Assembly: GCA_031262895.1 (NCBI GenBank)
Contig: JAISGW010000213.1
Location: 1 to 6,074, forward strand
Direction: 5' to 3'
Source of the DNA: Tannerella sp.
GTDB lineage: Bacteria > Bacteroidota > Bacteroidia > Bacteroidales > Tannerellaceae
Length of the DNA stretch: 6,074 bases
The notes beneath the pieces are model-generated. The model was not told where the DNA came from, made no database searches, and worked only from the letters and a program-made list of their open reading frames with translations. Of the stretch, positions 5,467 to 6,074 are shown piece by piece; positions within the stretch are counted from its first letter, which is position 1, and every line of letters starts with the position of its first letter. The position numbers and the translations under genes are program-made.

Positions 5467-6074
5467 TCATTGCTTGGAATTTTCCAGCTCCTCCTTCAGG
5501 TAGGGGGCCGTGAAGCTGCCCGTGCCGGCGGCGGCGCAGAGGGCTTCGGGCGTGCCGCAGAACAAGACCCGGCCGCCGTTGCGCCCGCCTTCCGGCCCCA
5601 TGTCGATGAGGTAGTCGGCGCATTTAATGATGTCGAGGTTATGCTCGATGACGATGACCGTGTTGCCCTTGTCGACCAGTTTGTTCAAGACGGCGAGCAG
5701 GGCGTTGATGTCTTCGAAGTGCAGGCCGGTAGTCGGCTCGTCGAGGATATAAAGCGTCTTGCCGGTATCCTTCTTCGAGAGTTCGGTGGCCAGCTTGACG
5801 CGCTGATTCTCGCCGCCCGAAAGGGTGCTGGCCGGCTGCCCCAGCTTGATGTAACCTAAGCCCACGTCTTGCAGCACCTTCACCTTGTCGAGGATGCGGG
5901 GCACGTTCTCGAAAAATTCCACAGCCATATTGATCGTCATGTCGAGGACGTCGGCAATGGATTTCCCTTTGTAGCGAACCTCCAAAGTTTCCCGATTGTA
6001 GCGTTTGCCGTGGCATTCGTCGCATGGAATATAGACGTCGGGCATGAAATTCATAGCGATCGTTTTGTATCCGT
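5467..6074 (-). CDS. uvrA: UvrA excinuclease ATPase subunit, C-terminal part (5' end cut by window edge)
   Basis: DNA-damage recognition ATPase of nucleotide excision repair; it loads UvrB onto damaged DNA. Only the last 202 residues are in the window, against about 940 for the full protein. The frame is open to the right edge, and the ATG at 6054 is an internal methionine. Visible in order are the second half of the C-terminal zinc finger (CDEC at 17-20 of the fragment; its partner cysteines lie beyond the edge) followed by GKRYN, the ABC signature LSGGENQRV (84-92), Walker B LYILDEPTTGLH (107-118), and the H-loop IEHNLD (142-147). The match to the known UvrA C-terminus is close throughout, including the GPEGG and GTPE blocks. 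The stop is TGA at 5467-5469. Nothing suggests damage to the gene. GDPD follows 10 bases later. Confidence 0.97.
   Translation of the reverse strand, partial: GYKTIAMNFMPDVYIPCDECHGKRYNRETLEVRYKGKSIADVLDMTINMAVEFFENVPRILDKVKVLQDVGLGYIKLGQPASTLSGGENQRVKLATELSKKDTGKTLYILDEPTTGLHFEDINALLAVLNKLVDKGNTVIVIEHNLDIIKCADYLIDMGPEGGRNGGRVLFCGTPEALCAAAGTGSFTAPYLKEELENSKQ

Overview
The window looks like a core-chromosome segment from a Bacteroidetes bacterium, probably a gut-type Bacteroidales with moderately GC-rich genes. The grounds are a TAnnTTTG-type promoter element, A/T-rich leaders without a Shine-Dalgarno sequence, short AT-rich spacers between GC-richer genes, a lipoprotein with a Bacteroidetes-style signal peptide, and an oxygen-sensitive class I [4Fe-4S] fumarase. 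The genus cannot be fixed from the sequence alone. No mobile element, tRNA, rRNA, CRISPR array or integration site was found.

Layout. On the + strand, the C-terminal half of an MFS transporter (cut by the left edge) overlaps ispE (4-diphosphocytidyl-2-C-methyl-D-erythritol kinase) by an ATGA junction. ispE meets a minus-strand DUF2461 gene tail to tail, with a single base between the two stop codons. The rest of the window is read on the minus strand. From right to left it holds the C-terminus of uvrA (cut by the right edge), a secreted glycerophosphodiester phosphodiesterase 10 bases after it, and a 237-base repeat-rich spacer. Next come class I fumarase, then an ABM-domain lipoprotein 23 bases downstream. 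A strong intrinsic terminator separates the lipoprotein from DUF2461.

Transcription units inferred: MFS-ispE (+); uvrA-GDPD (-); fumarase-lipoprotein (-), with a recognisable -7 element before fumarase and a terminator directly after the lipoprotein; and DUF2461 (-), whose promoter is not evident. The genes are mostly housekeeping: isoprenoid precursor synthesis, reductive TCA/fumarate metabolism, nucleotide excision repair, and phospholipid head-group breakdown.

The most unusual part is the spacer at 4452-4688. It holds five units of a heptamer tandem repeat, and three copies of the palindrome GTGAAAAAATTCAC at 40-41 base spacing, separated by GC-rich segments that can themselves fold. The palindrome has the GTGA-N6-TCAC geometry of Crp/Fnr-family operators but could equally be a dispersed intergenic repeat. 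I saw no clear sign of a new multi-gene system; this array and the fumarase-lipoprotein pairing are the leads worth following.
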